In this document: positions 18,340 to 26,031 of the stretch, piece after piece
Position numbering within the stretch: the stretch's first letter is position 1
Layout: each line of letters begins with the position of its first letter
From: Metabacillus dongyingensis
GTDB taxonomy: Bacteria; Bacillota; Bacilli; Bacillales; Bacillaceae
Direction of reading: 5' to 3'
Assembly: GCF_019933155.2 (NCBI RefSeq)
Contig: NZ_CP082944.1
Span: forward strand, 262,501-304,000
Length of the DNA stretch: 41,500 nucleotides
Notes under the pieces: model-generated
Told to the model about the DNA's origin: nothing
Database searches by the model: none
What the model saw: the letters and a program-made list of their open reading frames with translations, nothing else
Made by a program: the position numbers and the translations under genes

Positions 18340-18650
18340 CCTTAATAGTGTTCCTCAATAAAGGGATTGATGAGTTCTTTTTTATGTTTCGTATCGCTGG
18401 GCGATACAACCTCCAAATAAACCCCCAGATCCTTTATGAGTTTTTAATGGCGAATGACATATCATTTCCAGTCCGCCATCGAAGCGCTTATAGCGTTACG
18501 CGATATGGACAAGCCTCTAGACGGTAAAGCTAGAAACCGTGTGTATAAACAGAAAGATTAGAAGCAATCAATGAAACAAAGAGCGATACATGATACATGT
18601 CAAAATTTTATCCCAATCAATAAATAGAGATCTTTTTAAACCTAAGGTAA
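18340..18650 (+). pseudogene. Decayed tandem copy 3 of the MerR-like gene
   Basis: It begins directly after copy 2 with a shortened leader that retains TATCGC-TGG-GCGATA at 18392-18406, then jumps from the leader to the region of codon 42 (GAGTTTTT-AATGGCGAATGAC), so the HTH is deleted. The block around 18480-18530 (GCTTATAGCGTTACGCGATATGG, written here in part) matches the intact gene. It is lost after about 18640. Damage is greater than in copy 2. Confidence 0.75.
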
Positions 18651-18865
18651 CTAAATATAAGCAGAAAAATCCTTTGGTCTGAATATTCCAGATTCACTAT
18701 TTTTCATATTTCACTAATTCCCGGGAAATATCTACAAATTCTGAGTAGATATCGACAGAATTAGAAGCTTCAAATTGCCATTTGTTTTGCTGATAAACTA
18801 TTCATTGTTTCTTAAGAAATATCTCATTAAAGGAAAGAAGCTTTAGGATGTAATTTTATCTCCTG

Positions 18866-18907
18866 AAAAAGCGCCAAACCCTGATTTGTAAGGGTTTGGC
18901 GCTTTTT
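18866..18907. terminator. Terminator of levB (minus strand), GCGCCAAAC family copy 2
   Basis: AAAAAGCGCCAAACCCT / AGGGTTTGGCGCTTTTT, a 17-bp perfect stem with a GATTTGTA loop and T-runs on both sides. It lies 58 bp beyond the levB stop. Confidence 0.92.
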
Positions 18908-18964
18908 TATTTTCTGTATTTTTTTAAAAATGCAATATGAATTATTTCTTTGCAGATGAGGTGT

Positions 18965-20536
18965 TCAATTGATCGAATCAAAATGCTTAACCCTCACATT
19001 CTCAAAAACTGCTTTCCCGCCTTCAGAAAAGAGAGTAATCCCTTTATCATCAGGTTGAGGGAATACCAAATTTGAATGAGCAACCTTTCCATCATCCACA
19101 AAAAGTTCAATGCTAGTTTTATCAACGAGAATTTTTAAATGAACCTTCTTCTTATAAGCATCAAATGGTGCAATACTTTCAACGTACTGATTTGATTTAT
19201 CAGGATGCTCTGTAAATGACCGATTAACAAACGAGTAATTTCCTTCTGATGATATCCCTACGTCAATGTGCCGTTTCTTGTCTGCTGATTCTCTCAGCCT
19301 AAAGCCTGCATGCTGAAGATCGGACCATGAAATGTCTGCGTCCAATTGATAGGCATCTGCCTTCAATTCAAGTGTTTTTGAGCCATTCACTTTGATTTGG
19401 TCATAAGCATTCGATACTTTTGACAATTCATCTAATGCTTCTATGGGCTGGGAAGAAAGATAATACTGATTTTCTCCTTCGTGCTTCAGTTCGATTTCAC
19501 GGACGATGGAATCCAAGCCATTGAAGCCTTCTTCCATTGTCGGTGCATTGTCTGCATAAGCCCAGTTATTCATCCAGGCAAGACCATAGCGTTTGTCTAA
19601 TTTATCTCTTTCCTGACCATCTTCGAATGTTACTCCTCCATACCAATCGAAGCCATAGTCTAACCATTCCGGTTCTTGCTGATCCGGGATAAACTCTTTT
19701 CCGTTAAAGGTTCCGACCCAGTAGGCATACGTGTTTGGCTTGCCTGCTGCTTTTCCGTTTGCGCTGAAGCCCAGTACCCACTTTTCAGTGCCGTCATCGG
19801 CGCGCATCCGGTAGAGATCCGGGCATTCGAGCACACCGAGGTTTTCGGTGGAAAAGCTGCTTGTGTAACGCCAATCTTTCAAGTTATCAGACTCATAAAA
19901 GCCGATTTTGCTGCCTTCTGCCATGGTCATGACCCATTTACGGCGGGTGTCATCCCAGATGATTTTTGGATCTCTGAAATCCTTTGGGCCTGGGTTCTTC
20001 ATGACTGGTTCTTCGCTGTATGGCTTAAACGACTTGCCTTTATCTGTACTGTACCAGAGGAACTGTTCCTGCTTCTGGCCGTTTTTTGATGGCTGGGTTA
20101 CGACGGCGATAAAAGCGTCTTTTCCAAACCCGGCTGTGTTTTCTTTATCTATGACAACAGATCCAGACCATGGATCTCCGTTTTCATTCGTGTATTTTGG
20201 GATGGCGACGCCTTCGTCTTTCCAGTGCATAAGGTCATTTGAGGTGGCGTGGCGCCACTCTGTTCCGTTGCCATCCGGATAGTCCCCGTTATACAGGTAG
20301 TAATAATGATAAGTTCCTTTATAGTATACAGGCTTCTGCGGATCGTTTTTCCAATGATCAGGTGCCGTAAAATGATAGGCTGCCTGGTAGGAGTGCTCTT
20401 CTTTTTCCTCTGGCGGCACTTCTTTTGTTTTAAAGAATGTTTGAATTAAAAAGCCAGTGCTGATCACCATCCACAATCCAATCATAATAATTCCGGCAAT
20501 CTTGTATCCTTTCTTGAAAATTCTTTTTTTCTTCAT
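18965..20536 (-). CDS. levB: Endolevanase LevB, glycoside hydrolase family 32
   Basis: 523 residues, equal in plan to B. subtilis LevB (YveB). A short basic N-terminus and one membrane helix (about residues 12-34) act as a signal or anchor, so the enzyme works outside the cell. The GH32 catalytic acids are visible: HWKNDPQKP (nucleophile Asp near 65), FRDPK (transition-state Asp) and ECPDLY (acid/base Glu). The C-terminal beta-sandwich ends with SIELFVDDGKVAHS. It cuts levan made by SacB into short fructans. Start ATG with GGTGAA. It follows sacB after 73 bp, with a strong hairpin between, so levB is likely expressed below sacB. Confidence 0.93.
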   Translation of the reverse strand: MKKKRIFKKGYKIAGIIMIGLWMVISTGFLIQTFFKTKEVPPEEKEEHSYQAAYHFTAPDHWKNDPQKPVYYKGTYHYYYLYNGDYPDGNGTEWRHATSNDLMHWKDEGVAIPKYTNENGDPWSGSVVIDKENTAGFGKDAFIAVVTQPSKNGQKQEQFLWYSTDKGKSFKPYSEEPVMKNPGPKDFRDPKIIWDDTRRKWVMTMAEGSKIGFYESDNLKDWRYTSSFSTENLGVLECPDLYRMRADDGTEKWVLGFSANGKAAGKPNTYAYWVGTFNGKEFIPDQQEPEWLDYGFDWYGGVTFEDGQERDKLDKRYGLAWMNNWAYADNAPTMEEGFNGLDSIVREIELKHEGENQYYLSSQPIEALDELSKVSNAYDQIKVNGSKTLELKADAYQLDADISWSDLQHAGFRLRESADKKRHIDVGISSEGNYSFVNRSFTEHPDKSNQYVESIAPFDAYKKKVHLKILVDKTSIELFVDDGKVAHSNLVFPQPDDKGITLFSEGGKAVFENVRVKHFDSIN

Positions 20537-20555
20537 TTAAATTCACCACTTTTTA

Positions 20556-20603
20556 AAAAAGAAAAAGAAAATGCCAATTGACATTTTCTTTTTCTTTTTT
20601 TTT
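20556..20603 (-). terminator. Hairpin between sacB and levB
   Basis: GAAAAAGAAAATG (20561-20573) and CATTTTCTTTTTC (20582-20594) form a 13-bp perfect stem with an A-run on one side and a T-run on the other. On the minus strand it follows the sacB stop and would act as a leaky terminator before levB. Confidence 0.8.
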
Positions 20604-20609
20604 TGGTTC

Positions 20610-22073
20610 TTACTTTTCCGTAATTTGACCTTGTTCAAGAATGCTGTTTTTAACGACCGATGTTTTGTCTCCTTTGATGTTCAGCTTGAAGCTTGGAGCA
20701 AACGTTGATTTGTGGTCTTCAAAGTACCCTCTGTTCGTCATATAGCTTGTAACAACTGTATTGTCACTGCCTTCTTGAGGAATGGCATAGTGAGCATAGT
20801 TCCATGTGATATCGTATGGATCAAGGTCCTGATGCAGCACCATACCAGTTTTATTTAACGGCTTATATGGGCCAGTCAGTGAGTTGGACACATAACCTAA
20901 CAAGTAGATGTCTTGATTATCAATGCCGTCAATTGTCATTTTTGAACCGCGTGAGCTTGTGAACAGGTACCATTTTCCGTCCTTTTTGAAGATGTTCGGA
21001 CGCTCAATTTCATCTGTTACCGTGTTTGATACAAGCAGCGGCTTCATTTCTTTTTTAAGAGTATAATCATCATTTATTTCAATAATTCCCATTGCACCGT
21101 TTGCAACTTCAGCCAGTCCTTTTTTATCGCTGTTCAGAAGCTTGCTTTTTTCATCCTGGAAGAATTTATTGCTGCTGCCGTAGTAGGCTTGGTTGTAAAG
21201 AGAATCTTCCCCTTGGTAGCCATACTCAGTGCCTGTATTGGCTTCAAATACAAGATACTTGCGGCCATCTTCTTCAATGTAGTGAGGGTCTCTGAATGTA
21301 TGATTATCAGAAGGAGCTCCGTCCTCTACAAACTTGTCCACCGTTTGATAGTACTTGCTGTCTTTGCCTTCATAAATGGATTTGTAATCCTCAACGCCGT
21401 CAACTTTCAGCGTTTTTGTGTCAGGCTGCGATAGGTTTACTTGTGCAGTCGTTAACGTTTGTTTTCCGTAATGTCCTGATTCAGGTGTAAATGGTTCGCG
21501 GTTTGTGTAGAATAAGCGGACTTCACCATCTTCAGTGAATGTTGCAGAACCGGACCATTCTTCTGCTTGATGCTTTAAGTACGGATCGTTCGGAACGTTT
21601 TTGTCGTTGTTATCGAATACGCGTCCGGCATTTTTCCAAGCATCAATAGAGTTGTCGCCGACTTTTTTATAGAACAAGTAGATGAACGTGTCACCTGGAT
21701 TTTTAGGATCACCGGCTAATCCAAAAACGATATGATAGCCTTTATATTCTGCAACAGTTCCATCAGCGTTTTGCAATGGCCATGTATCCCACACATCCAT
21801 ATCAATCGTTTCGCCTGATTCGGTTACTTTTTTTGCAGAAGGGATATTTTTAATCGTGGTTTCGTCAAACTTAGGGATGGTATACCTTGCATCACCGTGC
21901 TGTTTGATCATGTCTTTCATAGCGGAACGAGTGATTTGTGAAGTACCGTACGTTTCTTTGTAATCTGCCGGATCCTTTGGAGCCGCAAATGATTGGGTAA
22001 CAGTACCGCTTAATAGAATGCCAGTACTGAGTGTTACTACTGTTGCCTGTTTGGCAAGCTTGCTAAAGTTCAT
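20610..22073 (-). CDS. sacB: Levansucrase SacB, glycoside hydrolase family 68
   Basis: 487 residues from ATG 22073 (AGGAGGAAGACTT upstream). The Sec signal peptide ends about residue 30 (TVTQSFA-APK). SacB transfers fructosyl units from sucrose onto a growing levan chain outside the cell. The catalytic triad is seen: DVWDTWP (nucleophile near Asp 96), FRDPHY (transition-state stabiliser) and DEIERPN (acid/base Glu). Family Ca-site features such as NGAMGIIEI are present. The usual B. subtilis antiterminator RNA site (SacY leader) was not found before it; instead a regulated-looking promoter is present. Compared with B. subtilis it is about 14 residues longer, mainly near residues 80-91 and the EPFTPESGH loop. 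Confidence 0.96.
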   Translation of the reverse strand: MNFSKLAKQATVVTLSTGILLSGTVTQSFAAPKDPADYKETYGTSQITRSAMKDMIKQHGDARYTIPKFDETTIKNIPSAKKVTESGETIDMDVWDTWPLQNADGTVAEYKGYHIVFGLAGDPKNPGDTFIYLFYKKVGDNSIDAWKNAGRVFDNNDKNVPNDPYLKHQAEEWSGSATFTEDGEVRLFYTNREPFTPESGHYGKQTLTTAQVNLSQPDTKTLKVDGVEDYKSIYEGKDSKYYQTVDKFVEDGAPSDNHTFRDPHYIEEDGRKYLVFEANTGTEYGYQGEDSLYNQAYYGSSNKFFQDEKSKLLNSDKKGLAEVANGAMGIIEINDDYTLKKEMKPLLVSNTVTDEIERPNIFKKDGKWYLFTSSRGSKMTIDGIDNQDIYLLGYVSNSLTGPYKPLNKTGMVLHQDLDPYDITWNYAHYAIPQEGSDNTVVTSYMTNRGYFEDHKSTFAPSFKLNIKGDKTSVVKNSILEQGQITEK

Positions 22074-22117
22074 AAGTCTTCCTCCTCGTTTTATGTTTGA
22101 TTGCTTGTACAAATAGA

Positions 22118-22187
22118 ATTATAGGGGAGTCCTGAGAGGAGAGGTATGGCACATATTGATTGGAATTTAGTCGTATATTGATATTGG
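22118..22187 (-). promoter_or_regulatory. sacB promoter with poor -35 and two direct repeats
   Basis: Minus-strand -10 TATAAT at 22123-22118. No -35 resembling TTGACA lies 16-18 bp away. Just upstream, the plus strand shows ATATTGAT at 22153-22160 and again at 22175-22182, a 22-bp step (two helical turns), each followed by TGG within a few bases. This layout suits a dimer or pair of AraC-type activators contacting RNA polymerase. Confidence 0.6.
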
Positions 22188-22266
22188 CTCAGGAGAAGGG
22201 CTAATGATCTTTTTGTTGAATGTACAATGACAGTGAGTTTTAACCAAACGTTTAAGGAGGCATCAA

Positions 22267-22500
22267 ATGGATAAAAAAGTTCAATTCGACTTTGAAATCG
22301 AGTTTTCTAACGGGGGAGGACTTCAGGGGCAGGAATTCCGGCTAGATATTGAAGGAGATGACATCTCTGATGAGAATCTGGCCAAATATATCGTAGAAGA
22401 TATGAGGCTGCTTATGGTTGGCGAAGTGAGGATTTTTAACAAAAAAATCATTACGGAAAAACACAAACGAAATTCTGTTGAAGATAATGCCGTTCAGTAA
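22267..22500 (+). CDS. Small acidic protein of unknown function, 77 residues
   Basis: Not recognised. It starts ATG 22267 after TTAAGGAGG, a strong ribosome site. The N-terminal half (FDFEIEFSNGGGLQGQEFRLDI) looks like paired beta strands; then EGDDISDENLAKYIVEDMRLLMVGEVRI forms a helix and strand; the tail is polar. No signal peptide or membrane helix. It diverges from sacB across 193 bp and is followed by the tandem array. Its intact frame and Shine-Dalgarno make it a real gene. Confidence 0.7.
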   Translation: MDKKVQFDFEIEFSNGGGLQGQEFRLDIEGDDISDENLAKYIVEDMRLLMVGEVRIFNKKIITEKHKRNSVEDNAVQ

Positions 22501-22713
22501 ATATTCTCGATCGGTGATGAAAAGGGAAAAAATGGCGGAGCCCATATGGCAGCCCAGGATCGAGGAAAAGCGGAATGGTACAAATCGTTTTCTCTAAGGG
22601 TGTGCAAAGTGGAAAGGCAGATTTTTTTGGGGATGTGATAGTGTAGCGCTTTTATCAGCGGCTGATCAGAAAAAGTACGTTGATCGCCGTATTGGTTTTA
22701 CAGCGAATGCGCG
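22501..22713. other. Spacer before the tandem array
   Basis: About 210 bp without a supported gene. A 30-codon frame from ATG 22546 exists with a poor ribosome site; I do not call it. Confidence 0.5.
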
Positions 22714-23533
22714 GAAGAAAGTGCGCCAAACGCGGTTATGAAACACTATCTTTATCGGAGATGTGGAAGAAAGTGCGCTAAACGCGGTTTTGAAACACTA
22801 TCTTTATCGGAGATGTGGAAGAAAGTGCGCCAAACGCGGTTTTGAAACACTATCTTCATCGGAAATGTGGAAGAAAGTGCGCCAAACAGGGTTTTGAAAC
22901 ACTTTTTCACCTGAGACGCAGAAGAAAGTGCGCCAAAAGCGGATTTGAAACACTATTTTCACCTGAGCTGCAGAAGAAAGTGCGCCAAACTGGGTATTGA
23001 AACACTATTTTCACCTGAGCTGCAGAAGAAAGTGCGCCAAACGCGGTTATGAAACAATATCTTCACCTGAGCTGCAGAAGAAAGTGCGCTAAACGCGGTT
23101 TTGAAACACTATCTTCATCGGAAATGTGGAAGAAAGTGAGCCAAAAGCGGATTTGAAACACTATCTTCACCGGAAATGTGGAAGAAAGTGCGTCAAACGC
23201 GGTTTTGAAACACTATCTTCATCGGAGATGTGGAAGAAAGTGCGCCAAACGCGGATTTGAAACACTATCTTCATCGGAAATGCAGAAGAAAGTGCGCCAA
23301 ACGCGGTTTAGAAACACTATCTTCATCGGAAATGTGGAAGAAAGTGCGCCAAACGCGGTTATGAAACACTATCTTCATCGGAAATGCAGAAGAAAGTGCG
23401 CTAAACTGCGTATTGAAACACTATTTTCACCTGAGCTGCAGAAGAAAGTGCGCCAAATGCGCTTTTGAAACACTATCTTCACCGGAAATACCAAAGAAAA
23501 GTGCGCCAAACCTGATTTTGCAGCACCTTTTTC
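22714..23533. repeat. Tandem array of sixteen 52-bp units
   Basis: Units begin (at GAAGAAAGTG) at 22714, 22766, 22818, 22870, 22921, 22973, 23025, 23077, 23129, 23181, 23233, 23285, 23337, 23389, 23441 and about 23494; the step is 52 bp except one of 51 and the last of 53. Each has a 28-bp part that starts AGTGCGCCAAAC and ends AAACACT (a weak hairpin AGTG/CACT with AAAC/GTTT inside) and a 24-bp part such as ATCTTCATCGG-AAATGTGG. Two flavours of the second part occur (AAATGTGG-type and GAGCTGCA-type). 52 is not a multiple of three, and one plus-strand frame has stops in nearly every unit, so it is unlikely to code. Confidence 0.93.
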
Positions 23534-23565
23534 AGCATTTGTGAAACAACTTTATCTTCCCCAGG

Positions 23566-23595
23566 AAAAAGCATACCACCCGCAACATGGTATGC
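23566..23595 (-). terminator. Terminator of the solute-binding protein operon
   Basis: GCATACCA / TGGTATGC is an 8-bp stem; on the minus strand it is followed by TTTTT. It begins immediately after the stop of the lipoprotein gene. Confidence 0.85.
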
Positions 23596-24867
23596 CTATT
23601 CCTTCGAAAATCTCTCCCAGGACTTCTGATATTCATTGAGCAGCTGCGTGCGGTTCAGCTGTTTTCCGACGTAGAGCTGTGTGGCAGCGCCGAATTCTTC
23701 CCGGATTCCGACGGGAAAGTCGAACCAGTTAGAAGGGACGGTGTTGCCTTTTTTGTAGTTTTGAATCGTTTCTTCTGCAAGTGGACCAAGATCATCCGAG
23801 TTGATGTGATGGAAGGCGGGAATGAATTTGAATTCTTCCGTCATGTACCGTTTGCCCTGCTCGGAAGACACCATCCAGTTTAAAAATTTTTTGGCTTCTT
23901 TTTTCTTTTCAGGGCTGGCCTGCTTGTTCACGGCCCAATAGTTTGGAACGCTGACGACAAGTGCTTCCTTTACAGGCCGGTCATTAATTGGGATCGGCAT
24001 AAAGCCGATGTTCATGTCCGGCGCAGCCTGATCGATCATCGGCTGAATCCAGTTGCCCTGCTGAATGATCGCTGCTTTACCGGAAGTGAAAAGATTTACT
24101 TCCATCGTGTAGTCTGTAGTCAGCGGGTTATCATTTCCGAACTTTAAGGTGAGGTCGAGCAAGTTAAGCAAATCGTTAAAATTTTGATTGGTCGTAATTT
24201 TTTCCGTTCCTTTATTCAGGTTTTGGATAAACTCCTCTGTATTTTCCTGCTGGGCGAATGCGACATTCATCAGGTGATCACCAAGCTTCCAGTCTTCATA
24301 GTAGCCTGTTGCAAACGGAGTGATGCCAGCCTTCTGCAGTTTTTCTGCAGCTGCTGTCAGCTTAGTTAGAGTGTCAGGCGGTTCTGCAATGCCGGCTTTT
24401 TTAAACAGATCCTTATTATAAATAAACCCATAGCCTTCAAGGTTAATCGGCATTCCGAAAACCTTACCGTTCAATGTCACCGGGGTCAGTGCTTCCTGGT
24501 AGGCCTGATCCACCCAGGGCTCACCGGAGAGATCCTCTAGAAAGTTCTGCCACAGGATGGTATTTTCAAAGCCGGTGTTTGTGAAAATATCCGGCCCGGT
24601 GCCAGTCGCCATTTCCGCCTTCAAATCGGCCAGGTCATCCATCGCGCCCCCAACGGTATGCACTCGGATATTGACATTGGGATTCTCCCGCTCATAAGCA
24701 CGCGTCATTTCCTCAAATTGAGTGGAGACCTCTATTTTGGGATTCCTAAGATCAAGTATGATTTCCGGGTCTTTCTTTTCTATTTTTTCTGGCTGGGCTT
24801 CATTTTGGCATGCCGAAAGAAGCAGACTGACCATTAAAAAGAGGGATAAGAACGTGTTTTTAATCAT
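23596..24867 (-). CDS. Extracellular sugar-type solute-binding lipoprotein (ABC family 1)
   Basis: 423 residues. The lipoprotein signal MIKNTFLSLFLMVSLLLSAC puts Cys at residue 20. The fold matches family 1 sugar-binding proteins: TGTGPDIF, NKDLFKKAGI, TPFATGYYEDW and the KAAIIQQGNW loop. It resembles B. subtilis YesO. It overlaps the response regulator stop by 4 bp (ATGA), so it is the third gene of a kinase-regulator-binding protein operon. No permease or ATPase gene follows; a terminator and the repeat array do. It could feed a transporter elsewhere or be the sensing subunit of the kinase. Confidence 0.85.
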   Translation of the reverse strand: MIKNTFLSLFLMVSLLLSACQNEAQPEKIEKKDPEIILDLRNPKIEVSTQFEEMTRAYERENPNVNIRVHTVGGAMDDLADLKAEMATGTGPDIFTNTGFENTILWQNFLEDLSGEPWVDQAYQEALTPVTLNGKVFGMPINLEGYGFIYNKDLFKKAGIAEPPDTLTKLTAAAEKLQKAGITPFATGYYEDWKLGDHLMNVAFAQQENTEEFIQNLNKGTEKITTNQNFNDLLNLLDLTLKFGNDNPLTTDYTMEVNLFTSGKAAIIQQGNWIQPMIDQAAPDMNIGFMPIPINDRPVKEALVVSVPNYWAVNKQASPEKKKEAKKFLNWMVSSEQGKRYMTEEFKFIPAFHHINSDDLGPLAEETIQNYKKGNTVPSNWFDFPVGIREEFGAATQLYVGKQLNRTQLLNEYQKSWERFSKE

Positions 24868-26006
24868 GTCGTTTCCTTCCTGAACTCAAACGGCGTCATG
24901 CCGACAACCTTTTTAAACAGTTTTGAAAAGTAGATTTCATCCTGATAGCCGAGCATGGTTGAGATCGAGTAGATGCTTTTGTCCGTTTCCTGCAGCCAAG
25001 ATTTTGCCTGGCAGATTCTAAGCTCTGTAATGTATTTGGAAAGGGTCATTCCAGTTTCCTGCTTAAACTTCCGTGAGATATGCTCGCGGCTTAAAAAGAA
25101 GACATTCGACAGTTTTTCCAGACTCAAATCCTCCATATAATAGGTTTTAACATAAGAAACGATGTCCTCCATGCGCCGGGCAGCATCGATTTCATCCAAA
25201 CGGTGGATTGATCTGAAATTTTGTTCCTCAAGCTTTTTCTCCAAGGTCTGAAAAGCCGCCCTGATTTGTGATAAAGACTCAATCGGTTCTCCTGTTACAA
25301 GCCTTACAGGTAGGTCGAACTCCCGGCTGATATATTCTTCAACAGACAGCCACTGGTCGCAGATCGTGATCACAAGGCAGAGGTTAAGATCTGTCTGAAG
25401 GGAAAAGGCATTTCCCACTCTGCGGTCCATCAGCTCATCTGAAAGGTTTTCTATATAAGAATCCGGATTGTGCATCTGGTAAAAAGAAAGCAGTGACAGC
25501 TCATAGCCTGCTGATTCAGGAAGAAACTCGGCCAGGCTGTCGGCATCTGAACGGTCACCAAGGCAGATTGCAGTCGCCAGCTGATTTCTCCGCAGTTTTT
25601 TTGCATCTTCCAGCACTTCTGCATGCTCGAAGTCGTCTTTCCATGCTTGTACGGATTTTTTCAGCGTGTGATTGAACGCTTCATACTCAATCGGTTTCAG
25701 CAAATAATCGAAGCTGCTGTGCTGGATGGCCTTGCGCATATAGGAATAATCATTATATCCAGTGATAAAAATCACTTTTCCCGGATAGGAAATCGAATCA
25801 AGCCACTCAATCAGTTCCATACCGGTCATACCGGGCATTTTTATATCTGTAAAGATCAGTTCAGGCTGCTCTTTTTCAATCCATTTTTTCGCTTCCTTGC
25901 CGTTGCTTGCCTCGAGCAGCTTGGTGATTCCGTATTGTTCCCACTGGCCTAAATGGCGGAGGACGTCCCGCACATTGAATTCATCGTCGACAATCAGTGC
26001 TTTCAC
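24864..26006 (-). CDS. Response regulator with AraC-type output, YesN-like
   Basis: 380 residues. N-terminal receiver domain: VDDE at 8-11, phospho-acceptor Asp in FTDIKMPGMTG near 54, Lys in LLKPIE near 105. C-terminal double HTH of AraC type (last 100 residues): LEKLSNVFFLSREHISRKFKQ and the conserved second helix set IYSISTMLGYQDEIYFSKLFKK. The middle 150 residues are a poorly conserved linker domain. I chose GTG 26006 because AGGAG is 9 bp before it; the in-frame TTG 26015 abuts that site. It is 25 bp after the kinase gene and overlaps the lipoprotein gene. Likely activates extracellular sugar genes; sacB is a candidate. Confidence 0.88.
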   Translation of the reverse strand: MKALIVDDEFNVRDVLRHLGQWEQYGITKLLEASNGKEAKKWIEKEQPELIFTDIKMPGMTGMELIEWLDSISYPGKVIFITGYNDYSYMRKAIQHSSFDYLLKPIEYEAFNHTLKKSVQAWKDDFEHAEVLEDAKKLRRNQLATAICLGDRSDADSLAEFLPESAGYELSLLSFYQMHNPDSYIENLSDELMDRRVGNAFSLQTDLNLCLVITICDQWLSVEEYISREFDLPVRLVTGEPIESLSQIRAAFQTLEKKLEEQNFRSIHRLDEIDAARRMEDIVSYVKTYYMEDLSLEKLSNVFFLSREHISRKFKQETGMTLSKYITELRICQAKSWLQETDKSIYSISTMLGYQDEIYFSKLFKKVVGMTPFEFRKETT

Positions 26007-26031
26007 CGTGTTCAACTCCTTGCCTAAGTCT

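Noticed and set aside
19676..20449. Plus-strand frames opposite levB
   Set aside because: Shadow frames of the levB coding strand without ribosome sites.
22074..22112. Longer SacB start at 22112
   Set aside because: The extra 13 residues precede a normal signal peptide and contain the Shine-Dalgarno for ATG 22073.
22546..22638. 30-codon frame MAAQDRGK...
   Set aside because: Weak ribosome site and no sign of conservation that I can judge.
22815..23468. Two open frames within the tandem array (22815-23000 and 23178-23468)
   Set aside because: They arise because the 52-bp unit has stops in only one plus frame; no ribosome site, biased composition and a shift of frame each unit.
22714..23533. 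CRISPR array
   Set aside because: The 24-bp parts between the 28-bp repeats are themselves repeated in two flavours, not unique, and no cas gene is present.
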